A stretch of 64,000 nt of DNA from Thiobacillus denitrificans. Lineage in GTDB: Bacteria; Pseudomonadota; Gammaproteobacteria; Burkholderiales; Thiobacillaceae. Shown in pieces: positions 57,279 through 64,000 of the stretch. The first letter of the stretch is position 1; each line of letters starts with the position of its first letter. The stretch spans positions 105,173-169,172 of the forward strand of contig DHHQ01000013.1 of assembly GCA_002403375.1 (NCBI GenBank). Direction: 5' to 3'. The notes beneath the pieces were generated by a model. The model was not told where the DNA came from. It did not search any database and worked only from the letters and a program-made list of their open reading frames with translations. Made by a program: the position numbers and the translations under genes.

Positions 57279-58019
57279 TCAGCGCGGCGGGCGGAACACG
57301 TCGCGGTTGGCGTAGTACGCCGCGGCGGCGTTGGCCGGGTCCCAGCCCGGAATCCCCTGCACCGGCAGCGGCGGCAGCTGGCGCGGCGTGTCGATCGCCG
57401 CGAGCGCTTGCGCCGCCCCGGCATCGGCCGCATCGAGGTCGGACACCGCTCCGGTCAGCACCAGGCATTTCCCGGTCATCGCGGGGAAGGGCGCGAGCGC
57501 CTTTTCCAGCAGCGCATGGCCGACCACGACGAAGCGCATGTCGCTTTCCACCTGCGCCCGTGCGTCCCAGAACAGCGCGTGCCACGCGCGGCCGGCCAGC
57601 AGCGAGGCCAGGCCGGGGTCGCCGCTGATCACCCACACCCCCGACTCGTCGAGAACCGTCAGCGCGTCGCGGCGGCGCCCGCGCAGCGCGCCGGTCTCGT
57701 GCGCGATGGCTTCGCCGTGGGCCGCGTTCAGCGCGGCCTTGAAGAGCGGGAAGCGAAGCCACACCAGCGCGTTCAGCACGTCGTGCCAGGTGTCGGGGCG
57801 GGTCGGCACCTGGCCGGTGGCGAGGATGTGGGTTTCGTAGTCGCGCGCCGACAGTCGCCCGTCGGGAGCGAAGAAGCGGATCGGCAGGCCACGCGCCTGG
57901 AGCGTGCCGCGTGCCTCGGCCAGCGCGTTGAGCGCCGCCAGGCCAGGCAGTCCGCGCGCCAGCTGCAGCGCGTCGACGAGCGGCCGGTAGGGCGCGAAGG
58001 CGGGGTGGTCGAGGTTCAA
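57279..58019 (-). CDS. DUF3025 domain protein
   Basis: A protein of about 246 residues that matches the DUF3025 family by its YETHILATGQVPTRPDTWHDVLNALVWLRFPLFKAALNAAH core; the WHDVLNALVW(L/H)xFPxxK stretch is the family hallmark. It is cytoplasmic with no known function. There is no ATG at the right place; the TTG at 58019, nine bases after the pip stop, gives LNLDHPAFAPYRPLVDALQ and implies translational coupling to pip. Confidence 0.85.
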   Translation of the reverse strand: MNLDHPAFAPYRPLVDALQLARGLPGLAALNALAEARGTLQARGLPIRFFAPDGRLSARDYETHILATGQVPTRPDTWHDVLNALVWLRFPLFKAALNAAHGEAIAHETGALRGRRRDALTVLDESGVWVISGDPGLASLLAGRAWHALFWDARAQVESDMRFVVVGHALLEKALAPFPAMTGKCLVLTGAVSDLDAADAGAAQALAAIDTPRQLPPLPVQGIPGWDPANAAAAYYANRDVFRPPR

Positions 58020-58027
58020 GCAGGCGG

Positions 58028-58999
58028 TCAGCCGAAGGCTCCGGTCGCGGCGAAGCGGTCGCAGGCCGCAACGAGTTCGCGCGCGATGCCCGGCTCGAAG
58101 GCCGAGTGGCCGGCGTCGGGCACCACGACGTAGCGCGCCTCGGGCCAGGCACGCGCCAGCTCGTCGGCGGTCACGATGGGGCAGACCGCGTCGTAGCGCC
58201 CCTGCACGATGATGGCCGGAATAGCGCGCACGCGGCCGACGCCGGCGAGCAGGCCGTCGTCTGGCAGGAAGGCGTCGTTGACGAAATAGTGCGCCTCGAT
58301 CCGCGAGTGCGGAAGCGCGGTCTTCTCGCTGCCGAACGCGGCGACGAGTTCCGGGCTCGGCAGCAGCGTCGAGCACGCGGCCTCGAAGGTCGCCCACTCG
58401 AACGCCGCCGGCTGGTGAACGGCCGGGTCGGGATCGACCAGGCGGCGGTGGTAGGCGCCGAGCAGGTCGTCGCGCTCGTCCTCGGGGATGAATTCCGCCA
58501 GCTTGCGCTGCGCCTCGGGAAAGAAGGCGCGGATGCCGTAGAGGAACCAGTCGATCTCGCTTCTGCGGCACAGGAAGATGCCGCGCAGCACCAGCCCCAG
58601 GCAGCGATCCGGGTGGGCCTCGGCGTAGGCGAGGCCGAGCGTCGAGCCCCACGAGCCGCCGAACACCAGCCAGCGGTCGATGCCGAGTGCGACGCGCAGC
58701 GCCTCCATGTCGGCGATCAGGTGGGGCGTGGTGTTGTCGGCGAGCTCGCCGTGCGGCGTCGAACGGCCGCAGCCGCGCTGGTCGAACAGGACGATGCGGT
58801 AGCGCGCCGGGTCGAAGAAGCGCCGCTGGTTGGGCGAGGTGCCGGAGCCGGGGCCGCCGTGCACGAACAGCACCGGGATGCCGTCGGGGTTGCCGGAGGT
58901 CTCCCAGTAGATGCGGTGCACGCCGCCGGTGTCCAGCATGCCGCTGGCGTAGGGGATGATCGGGGGATGGAGTGCTGGAATTTCCGCCATGGGATGCAT
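58028..58999 (-). CDS. pip: proline iminopeptidase
   Basis: A 323-residue alpha/beta-hydrolase that removes N-terminal proline from peptides. The oxyanion HGGPGSG, the nucleophile elbow GGSWGS (S116), and the catalytic acid and base in QGRYDAVCP and DAGHSAFE are all present. The sequence follows the S33 prolyl aminopeptidase family closely along its length. Two close ATGs (58999, 58990) are possible starts. It probably forms an operon with the DUF3025 gene and is divergent from the FIST gene. Confidence 0.95.
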   Translation of the reverse strand: MHPMAEIPALHPPIIPYASGMLDTGGVHRIYWETSGNPDGIPVLFVHGGPGSGTSPNQRRFFDPARYRIVLFDQRGCGRSTPHGELADNTTPHLIADMEALRVALGIDRWLVFGGSWGSTLGLAYAEAHPDRCLGLVLRGIFLCRRSEIDWFLYGIRAFFPEAQRKLAEFIPEDERDDLLGAYHRRLVDPDPAVHQPAAFEWATFEAACSTLLPSPELVAAFGSEKTALPHSRIEAHYFVNDAFLPDDGLLAGVGRVRAIPAIIVQGRYDAVCPIVTADELARAWPEARYVVVPDAGHSAFEPGIARELVAACDRFAATGAFG

Positions 59000-59052
59000 C
59001 CTGAAAACGAGTTGCGCATAATATCGTGCGCATCCCCGTCCGCTCCATCGCC

Positions 59053-60156
59053 ATGACCACTCCGTTCAAGTTCGCCCACGCCGCGCATGCCGACTGGACC
59101 CAGGCGGCGCAAGCCTGCATGAACCAGCTCGGCGCGATCCCGGCGTCGGCCTCGCTGGGCTTCCTCTACGTGTCGGACGCCTTCACCGCCGAGCTCGACG
59201 CGATCCTCGCCTTCTTCCGGAGCGCGACCGCGGTGCCGCACTGGACCGGCAGCGTCGGCGTCGGGGTGTGCGCGACCGGAACGGAATACCTGCAGCAGCC
59301 GGCGATGGCGGTGATGCTCGGCGAATTCGACGCCGCCGACTTCAGCATGCTGCCGACGCTGCGCACGCCGCAGGACGTCGACGCGCAGCCGCTCGGCGAT
59401 GCGTACTTCGCGGTGGTGCACGGCGACCCGGCGAATTCCCGCATCCAGGAACTGATCGAGGCGCTAAGCGCGCGCCTGGCGAGCGGCTTTGTCGTCGGCG
59501 GGCTGTCGAGCGCGGAGGGCGAGAGCGCGCAGATCGCAGACGGCGTCGCGCGGGGCGGCCTGTCGGGGGTGCTGTTCAGCGACCGGGTGAGGCTGGCGAC
59601 CCGGCTGACCCAGGGCATTTCGCCGCTGGGGCCGCCCCACCGCATCACTGCCGCGAACAAGAACATCGTCGGCAGCCTCGACCACCGTCCCGCCCTCGAC
59701 GTCATGAAGGAAGAGATCGGCGAAGTGCTGGCGCGCGACCTGCGGCGCGCGGCCGGCTACATTTTCGTCGGCCTGCCGGTGCGCGGCTCCGATACCGGCG
59801 ACTACCTGGTGCGCAACATCCTCGGCGTCGACCCGCAGAACCATCTGGTGGCGATCGGCGAGTACGTCGAGCCGGGCGACGCGCTGCTGTTCTGCCGGCG
59901 CGACCAGCAGACCGCCGAGGACGACCTGCTGCGGATGCTTGCCGCGATCCGCGCGCAGCTCGACGGGCCGATCCGGGGAGGCGTGTATTATTCCTGCCTG
60001 GGACGCGGCCAGCACATGTTCGGCGCGCCCAACCGGGAACTGGAGTTGATCCGCGACACCCTGGGCGATTTCCCGCTGGTGGGATTCTTCGCCAACGGCG
60101 AGATTTCGCACAACCGTTTGTATGGCTACACCGGGGTGCTGACCCTGTTCGCCTGA
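59053..60156 (+). CDS. FIST-domain signal-transduction protein
   Basis: A 367-residue cytoplasmic protein with FIST-N and FIST-C domains (F-box and intracellular signal-transduction family), thought to bind small ligands such as amino acids. The N-terminal half has TGSVGVGVCATGTEYLQQPAMAVML and the C-terminal half IRGGVYYSCLGRGQHMFGAPNRELELIRDTLGDFPLVGFFANGEIS, which is the FIST-C signature. The start at 59053 (MTTPFKF) is chosen over the upstream in-frame codon because it lies downstream of the divergent promoter region. A small coiled-coil gene and a c-di-GMP enzyme follow at 22 and 14 bases, so the three probably form one signalling operon. Confidence 0.92.
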   Translation: MTTPFKFAHAAHADWTQAAQACMNQLGAIPASASLGFLYVSDAFTAELDAILAFFRSATAVPHWTGSVGVGVCATGTEYLQQPAMAVMLGEFDAADFSMLPTLRTPQDVDAQPLGDAYFAVVHGDPANSRIQELIEALSARLASGFVVGGLSSAEGESAQIADGVARGGLSGVLFSDRVRLATRLTQGISPLGPPHRITAANKNIVGSLDHRPALDVMKEEIGEVLARDLRRAAGYIFVGLPVRGSDTGDYLVRNILGVDPQNHLVAIGEYVEPGDALLFCRRDQQTAEDDLLRMLAAIRAQLDGPIRGGVYYSCLGRGQHMFGAPNRELELIRDTLGDFPLVGFFANGEISHNRLYGYTGVLTLFA

Positions 60157-60178
60157 CCAGAATGAGGAGGAGACACGC

Positions 60179-60442
60179 ATGCCCCTGACCGCCATGAAGG
60201 AAGAGGAAATCCGCCTGCTGCGCGAGGAACTCGAGATGCTGATGAACGAGCGCCGCCAGCTGCTGCAGGTGACGGGTGCGGCCGCGGTCTTCGTCGCCAA
60301 CCTCGATACCGACCTCCTGCCTGACGAGATGGGTACCATCGACGCCGCAGAAATGCTCGCCGAGCAGCTCAACGGCCTGTCGGAGGAGACGCTCAGGGAC
60401 GCGCTGGAGTCGGTGCGCGCCGAAGTGACGCCCAACCAGTAG
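60179..60442 (+). CDS. small coiled-coil protein between FIST and GGDEF-EAL genes
   Basis: An 87-residue acidic protein. Residues about 5-30 (MKEEEIRLLREELEMLMNERRQLLQ) form a heptad-like amphipathic helix suited to dimerisation; the rest is predicted helical with no signal or membrane segment. AGGAGGAG precedes the ATG at normal spacing. I do not recognise the family. Its position between a sensor-like FIST protein and a membrane GGDEF-EAL enzyme suggests a linker or regulator between them, which is inference. Confidence 0.82.
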   Translation: MPLTAMKEEEIRLLREELEMLMNERRQLLQVTGAAAVFVANLDTDLLPDEMGTIDAAEMLAEQLNGLSEETLRDALESVRAEVTPNQ

Positions 60443-60456
60443 GCCGGTCCTCTCAC

Positions 60457-62700
60457 TTGACCCGATTGTCCCTTTCCGGCCCGGCCGCGATCGGGCGTTT
60501 TGCGCTGATCACCGCCCTCGTCGCGCTGGCGTACGCGGCGGCCGGCTGGCTCAGCCTCAAGCTCTTCGTCTACGTCGCCGGCGCCGTCGCAGCCGTCTGG
60601 CTGGCGGCGGGCGTCGGCGCCGCGGCTAGCCTGCGTTACGGCTGGGCAGGGGTGGCGGGCGTCTTCCTCGGGTCGTTCGCGCTCAACAGTCAGATCCAGC
60701 TGCTGCCGCAGGAGGATGCGCTACGCCTCGCGCTCGGCGCGATGGCCAGCGCCTGGATCATGGGCGCGTTGCCGCGCGCCCTGCAGCCTTTCAGCGCCAC
60801 CCTCGATTACGTGTCCAGCGTCGGCAAGTTCACGCTGGTCGCGGCCCCGCTCGGCTGCGCGGTGAGCGCGCTGGCCGGCGTGCTGAGCCTGCATTTCTTC
60901 GCCGGGCTGCCTGCCGGCCAGGTGCTTCAGAGCCTGTGGGTCTGGGGGCTGGGCGATCTGCTCGGCGTCTTTCTCGTCGCGCCGCTGGCGTTGACCGCGT
61001 CGCGCTGGGACTGGCTGCCGACCGACCGCAGCGCCCGGCTGGAAGCGCTGGTGCTGGTGCTTGTCATGCTCGGACTGTCGCTGCTGTTGCTGATGTACGC
61101 GGAGCCCGTGCGGCCGGCCGAGATCGTGCTGTTCGTACTGATCCCGACCGTCCTGTGGGCGGCGCTGCGGTTCTCGGTGAGCGGGGCGAGCGTCGCCATT
61201 TTCCTCGCGGGGGCGATTGCGTTGGGGGCCGCGGTCGCCTCCTTCGGCGGAATCAGCGAGGCGACGCAGCTGCGCGACGTGCTCGCGCTGCAGGTCAGCC
61301 TGGTGACCATGGCGCTGGCGGGACTGTTCGTGTCGGCCGCCCTGACCGAGCACCGCTATTCCGAACTGCAGCTCAACATGCTGGCCAACCACGATCCGCT
61401 GACCGGATTACCCAATCGCTCGTACTTCCAGGATTACCTCGGCCATGCGCTGGCACGCGCGCAGCGCGACAACAGCCAGGTGTCGCTGCTGTTCATCGAC
61501 CTCGACCGCTTCAAGCACATCAATGATTCGCAGGGGCACGAGGTCGGCGACCAGGTGCTGCGCATCGTCGCCAACCGGCTGGAGGCGCAGCTGCGCGCCG
61601 ACGACTTCGTCGCCAGGCTCGGCGGCGACGAGTTCGCCGTGGTCCTGACCCATCCGCCTGCCTCGCGCGCCGCCAGCCGGGTCGCCCGCAAGCTGACCGA
61701 GGCGCTGGCCGAGTCGTTCAAGCTGGGCCCGCGGCGCTACGCGATCGGCGCCAGCGTCGGCATCAGCGTGTTTCCCGACGACGGCCACGACGCCAACACC
61801 CTGTTGCGCCAGGCCGACCTGGCGATGTACCAGGCCAAGCAGCGCAAGAGCGGCTTCGAGTATTTCAGCGACGAGCTCAACCTTGCCGCGCAGCAGCAGA
61901 TGACCCTGGAGACCGGGCTGCGCAAGGCGCTCGAGCGCGAGGAACTGGCGCTGATGTACCAGCCCAAGGTCGACCTCGCCAGCGGCAGGGTGGTGGGGCT
62001 GGAGGCGCTGGTACGCTGGCTGACCCGCTCGGGCAACATCATCGGCCCCGACCAGTTCATCCCGGTGGCCGAGGAGACCGGCCTGATCGTGCCGATGGGC
62101 CGCTGGGTGGTGCGCGCCGCGTGCGAGCAGTGGATCGCGTGGCGCGATGCCGGCCTCGACCCGCCGCCGGTCGCCGTCAACCTGTCCCCGCGCCAGTTCT
62201 CGGACGCGCGGCTGATCGAGGACATCGACGCCATCGTCGAGGAGACCGGCATGGACGCGGCCTACCTGCAGCTCGAGGTCACCGAGAGCGCCGCGATGGA
62301 CAACCCGCAGCGCAGCTTCGAGATGCTCGACGCGCTGCGCCAGCGCGGGCTGCACGTCTACATCGACGACTTCGGCACCGGGCATTCCAACCTGGGGCAG
62401 CTGAAGCGCATGCCGATCGACGCGCTGAAGATCGACAAGAGCTTCGTCAGCGACGTGCTGACCGACAGCGACGACGCGGAAATCGCCAACGCCATCATCC
62501 GCCTGGCGCACGCGCTCAAGCTGCGGGTGGTGGCCGAGGGCGTCGAGACGCTCGAGCAGGTGGCTTTCCTGCGCGAGAACGGCTGCGACGAGATCCAGGG
62601 CTATGTCGTCAGCAAGCCGCTGACGCCGGTCAAGGTGAGCGAGCTGTTCGCACAGACCTTCAGGCTCTCGCCGGCGCCGGCGACGCTCCGCTCCGCGTGA
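60457..62700 (+). CDS. MASE1-GGDEF-EAL membrane c-di-GMP enzyme
   Basis: A 747-residue protein. The first roughly 300 residues hold about eight transmembrane helices with the MASE1 layout. A diguanylate cyclase domain follows from LANHDPLTGLPNRSYF, with an intact GGDEF at 389-393, and then an EAL phosphodiesterase domain with E516-A517-L518 and the downstream DDFGTGHSNL and ESAAMDN motifs. Both active sites look complete, so it may make or break down c-di-GMP; often one activity is allosteric. The start is TTG at 60457, 14 bases after the small coiled-coil gene; the exact start is uncertain. It is the last gene of the FIST operon. Confidence 0.94.
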   Translation: MTRLSLSGPAAIGRFALITALVALAYAAAGWLSLKLFVYVAGAVAAVWLAAGVGAAASLRYGWAGVAGVFLGSFALNSQIQLLPQEDALRLALGAMASAWIMGALPRALQPFSATLDYVSSVGKFTLVAAPLGCAVSALAGVLSLHFFAGLPAGQVLQSLWVWGLGDLLGVFLVAPLALTASRWDWLPTDRSARLEALVLVLVMLGLSLLLLMYAEPVRPAEIVLFVLIPTVLWAALRFSVSGASVAIFLAGAIALGAAVASFGGISEATQLRDVLALQVSLVTMALAGLFVSAALTEHRYSELQLNMLANHDPLTGLPNRSYFQDYLGHALARAQRDNSQVSLLFIDLDRFKHINDSQGHEVGDQVLRIVANRLEAQLRADDFVARLGGDEFAVVLTHPPASRAASRVARKLTEALAESFKLGPRRYAIGASVGISVFPDDGHDANTLLRQADLAMYQAKQRKSGFEYFSDELNLAAQQQMTLETGLRKALEREELALMYQPKVDLASGRVVGLEALVRWLTRSGNIIGPDQFIPVAEETGLIVPMGRWVVRAACEQWIAWRDAGLDPPPVAVNLSPRQFSDARLIEDIDAIVEETGMDAAYLQLEVTESAAMDNPQRSFEMLDALRQRGLHVYIDDFGTGHSNLGQLKRMPIDALKIDKSFVSDVLTDSDDAEIANAIIRLAHALKLRVVAEGVETLEQVAFLRENGCDEIQGYVVSKPLTPVKVSELFAQTFRLSPAPATLRSA

Positions 62701-62751
62701 TTCCTGGACCGGACGGCGCCGCGATCCCGCGCGCGCTGTGCGGAAAGACGC

Positions 62752-63072
62752 TCAGCGGCTGCGGCGGGTCGCTGTCGCCCCCTTGACCAGCATGCGGTGC
62801 GACCACAGGCCGGCGAAGGGAATCAGCGATGCGGCGAACACGCCTGCACCCTTGAGCGGCGAGAGGTAGCCGCGCGACAGCACGAGCAGAAGGGCCGTCG
62901 TCGCCCACAGGAACAGGACGCCATGCGCCATGCCGACCACGCTGACCGCTTGCGGCAGCCCGGCGAAGTACTTGAGCGGCATGGCGATACCGATCAGCGC
63001 GACCAGTGACGCGCCCTCGACCAGCGCGAGGATGCTCAGGGCGCGCAGCGCCTTCGATGCTTTCATGTTCAT
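62752..63072 (-). CDS. DUF3817 small membrane protein
   Basis: A 106-residue protein with three hydrophobic segments (about 12-34, 42-66 and 76-96) and a basic tail. The pattern LVEGASLVALIGIAMPLKYFAGLPQAVSVVGMAHGVLFL is the DUF3817 family hallmark. These are small inner-membrane proteins of unknown function. It overlaps the cytochrome gene by ATGA, so it is translated with it and may help membrane attachment of the cytochrome system; that link is inference. Confidence 0.88.
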   Translation of the reverse strand: MNMKASKALRALSILALVEGASLVALIGIAMPLKYFAGLPQAVSVVGMAHGVLFLWATTALLLVLSRGYLSPLKGAGVFAASLIPFAGLWSHRMLVKGATATRRSR

Positions 63073-63776
63073 CTCCCGGTTTTTCCCATGCGGGCGTAGT
63101 ACGCCGCCAGCTCGCGGATTTCCTCGGCCGTCAGCCGTTCGGCGAACTGGCGCATGCCCTGGTTCGCGTCGGTGACGCGGCGGCCTGCGCGGTAGTCCTG
63201 CATGGTGCGCACGAAGCTGCCGACGCTCTGCCCGGCGAGCGCCGGGGTTTCGTTGATGCCGCCCTGGCCAGCCGCGCCGTGGCAGGAGGCGCAGGGGGTG
63301 AGCAGGCGCGCCGGGTCGCCGCGACGGGCGAGGCGGTCGGCGCGCGCGTGGGCGGCGGCGTCGAGCCTGGGCGCAGGCGCGGCCACGGCCGGCAGGCTGG
63401 CGTAGTAGGCGGCGACGTCGGCCATGTCCTGGCGGCTCATGTCCTTGACCGCGACCGCCATCAGCGTGGCGCGCGGGTTCTCGTGGCGGCCGCCGGTCTG
63501 ATAGTCGAGCAGGCTCTTGTAGGTGTAGGCGGCGCGCTGGCCGGCGAGACTGGCCCAGTTGCGCGTCGGCGCGACGCCGTCGTCGCCGTGGCAGGAGGCG
63601 CACATCAACGTCTGGTTAAGCTCCTTGCCGCGCCGGACGTCGCCGCGCGGCATCGCGGCCAGCGTCGCGCGCACGTCGGCGACGCTCGGGGTGCGCGGCG
63701 CGGGCTGGGCCGCGTGGACGGGGTGGGCGGCTGCCAGGACCAGGGCGAGGCTGGCGAAGGTGTTCAGGCGGCTCAT
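63069..63776 (-). CDS. di-haem c-type cytochrome
   Basis: A 235-residue periplasmic cytochrome with a signal peptide (about residues 1-22) and two class I haem domains: CASCH at C59-H63 and CASCH at C162-H166. Distal methionine candidates are in PRATLMAVAVKDM and GMRQF. This c4-like architecture shuttles electrons to oxidases or from dehydrogenases. It overlaps both neighbours by four-base ATGA junctions, so three genes are coupled. Confidence 0.94.
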   Translation of the reverse strand: MSRLNTFASLALVLAAAHPVHAAQPAPRTPSVADVRATLAAMPRGDVRRGKELNQTLMCASCHGDDGVAPTRNWASLAGQRAAYTYKSLLDYQTGGRHENPRATLMAVAVKDMSRQDMADVAAYYASLPAVAAPAPRLDAAAHARADRLARRGDPARLLTPCASCHGAAGQGGINETPALAGQSVGSFVRTMQDYRAGRRVTDANQGMRQFAERLTAEEIRELAAYYARMGKTGR

Positions 63777-64000
63777 GCGAAGCAATCCTCGGTGAAGGTT
63801 TTCAACCAGGCCTGCTGGTAGGCGGCGCCGAGACGGATCTTCGCCATCGAGGCGTCGAGCGGCAGGTAGCGCTGGTCCGAGACCCGGGCGATCTTGCCGT
63901 CCTTGAGGCGGAACACGTCGGCGACGAAAAGGCCGTAGTTCGACCCGGCCAGCGCGTAGCAGGTGTTGCCCCACACCGGCTCGCCCGGTGCGCGCCCGGC
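63773..64000 (-). CDS. truncated protein, possibly NTF2/SnoaL-like
   Basis: The window's right end cuts this gene; the last 75 residues are visible. The segment YGLFVADVFRLKDGKIARVSDQRY resembles the C-terminal strand pair of SnoaL/NTF2-like proteins (an RxxDGKIxxxxDQ pattern), but this is a weak guess. It ends FTEDCFA and overlaps the cytochrome start by ATGA, so it is part of the same operon. The 5' end and the real function cannot be seen. Confidence 0.5.
   Translation of the reverse strand, partial: AGRAPGEPVWGNTCYALAGSNYGLFVADVFRLKDGKIARVSDQRYLPLDASMAKIRLGAAYQQAWLKTFTEDCFA

Overview
The window is a high-GC, densely coded chromosomal segment of a betaproteobacterium, most probably a facultatively or obligately chemolithotrophic sulfur oxidiser (Thiobacillus-like or related Rhodocyclales/Nitrosomonadales). 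The evidence is a sat-aprB-aprA cluster, a CbbQ/CbbO RuBisCO-activase pair, a methanethiol-oxidase (SBP56) operon, EarP-type EF-P modification, and housekeeping orders typical of Betaproteobacteria (rplU-rpmA-obgE; folE2, dxs, ispA, xseB, Rieske oxygenase). The genus is inference. I see no prophage, insertion sequence, CRISPR array or rRNA, and one tRNA.

Layout. 1-9.8 kb is housekeeping: the 3' end of icd, a cold-shock protein with a long leader, earP-efp, dnaE, a probable small RNA just after dnaE, acyP-metG, a DUF924 protein and a double CDGSH protein. 10-26.5 kb is an uninterrupted export island. On the minus strand a TetR regulator is followed by a HlyD/RbbA/YhhJ-type ABC exporter. Divergently from TetR runs an AcrAB-OprM-type RND pump, followed by a second outer-membrane factor with a MacA adaptor and a split MacB transporter. 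A palindromic candidate operator lies between the two directions. 26.5-31.3 kb has an extradiol (DODA-type) dioxygenase and then a minus-strand operon of methanethiol oxidase, two SCO copper chaperones and a di-haem peroxidase/MauG-like protein.

31.6-39.8 kb carries HU, a HIT hydrolase, a NERD-UvrD helicase next to a DnaQ/GIY-YIG nuclease, a TPR-like lipoprotein, tRNA-Pro(CGG), ispB, and rplU-rpmA-obgE. 39.8-49.1 kb is the autotrophy and sulfur block, all on the minus strand: an unidentified 137-residue protein, sat, aprB, aprA, a terminator, then ykgJ-like, DUF4124, cbbQ, cbbO and a 91-residue unknown. No RuBisCO gene is in the window. 49.2-56.9 kb has a glutamine amidotransferase and a retropepsin-like protease with overlapping head-to-head start codons, folE2, the xseB-ispA-dxs operon, a divergent Rieske oxygenase with a structured leader, and an EamA permease. 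56.9-64 kb has a STAS-like protein, DUF3025 and proline iminopeptidase, a FIST/coiled-coil/MASE1-GGDEF-EAL signalling operon, and a di-haem cytochrome c cluster running off the right end.

How it fits together: methanethiol oxidation (mtoX operon) yields sulfide. Sulfide can be taken to sulfite elsewhere in the genome and on to sulfate by AprBA and Sat with ATP formation, while CbbQ/CbbO would keep RuBisCO active for CO2 fixation. The most unusual items are the candidate anti-Shine-Dalgarno small RNA at about 6435-6531, the two small unknown proteins embedded in the sulfur/RuBisCO blocks, the FIST-coiled-coil-c-di-GMP operon, and the NERD helicase/DnaQ-GIY-YIG pair.
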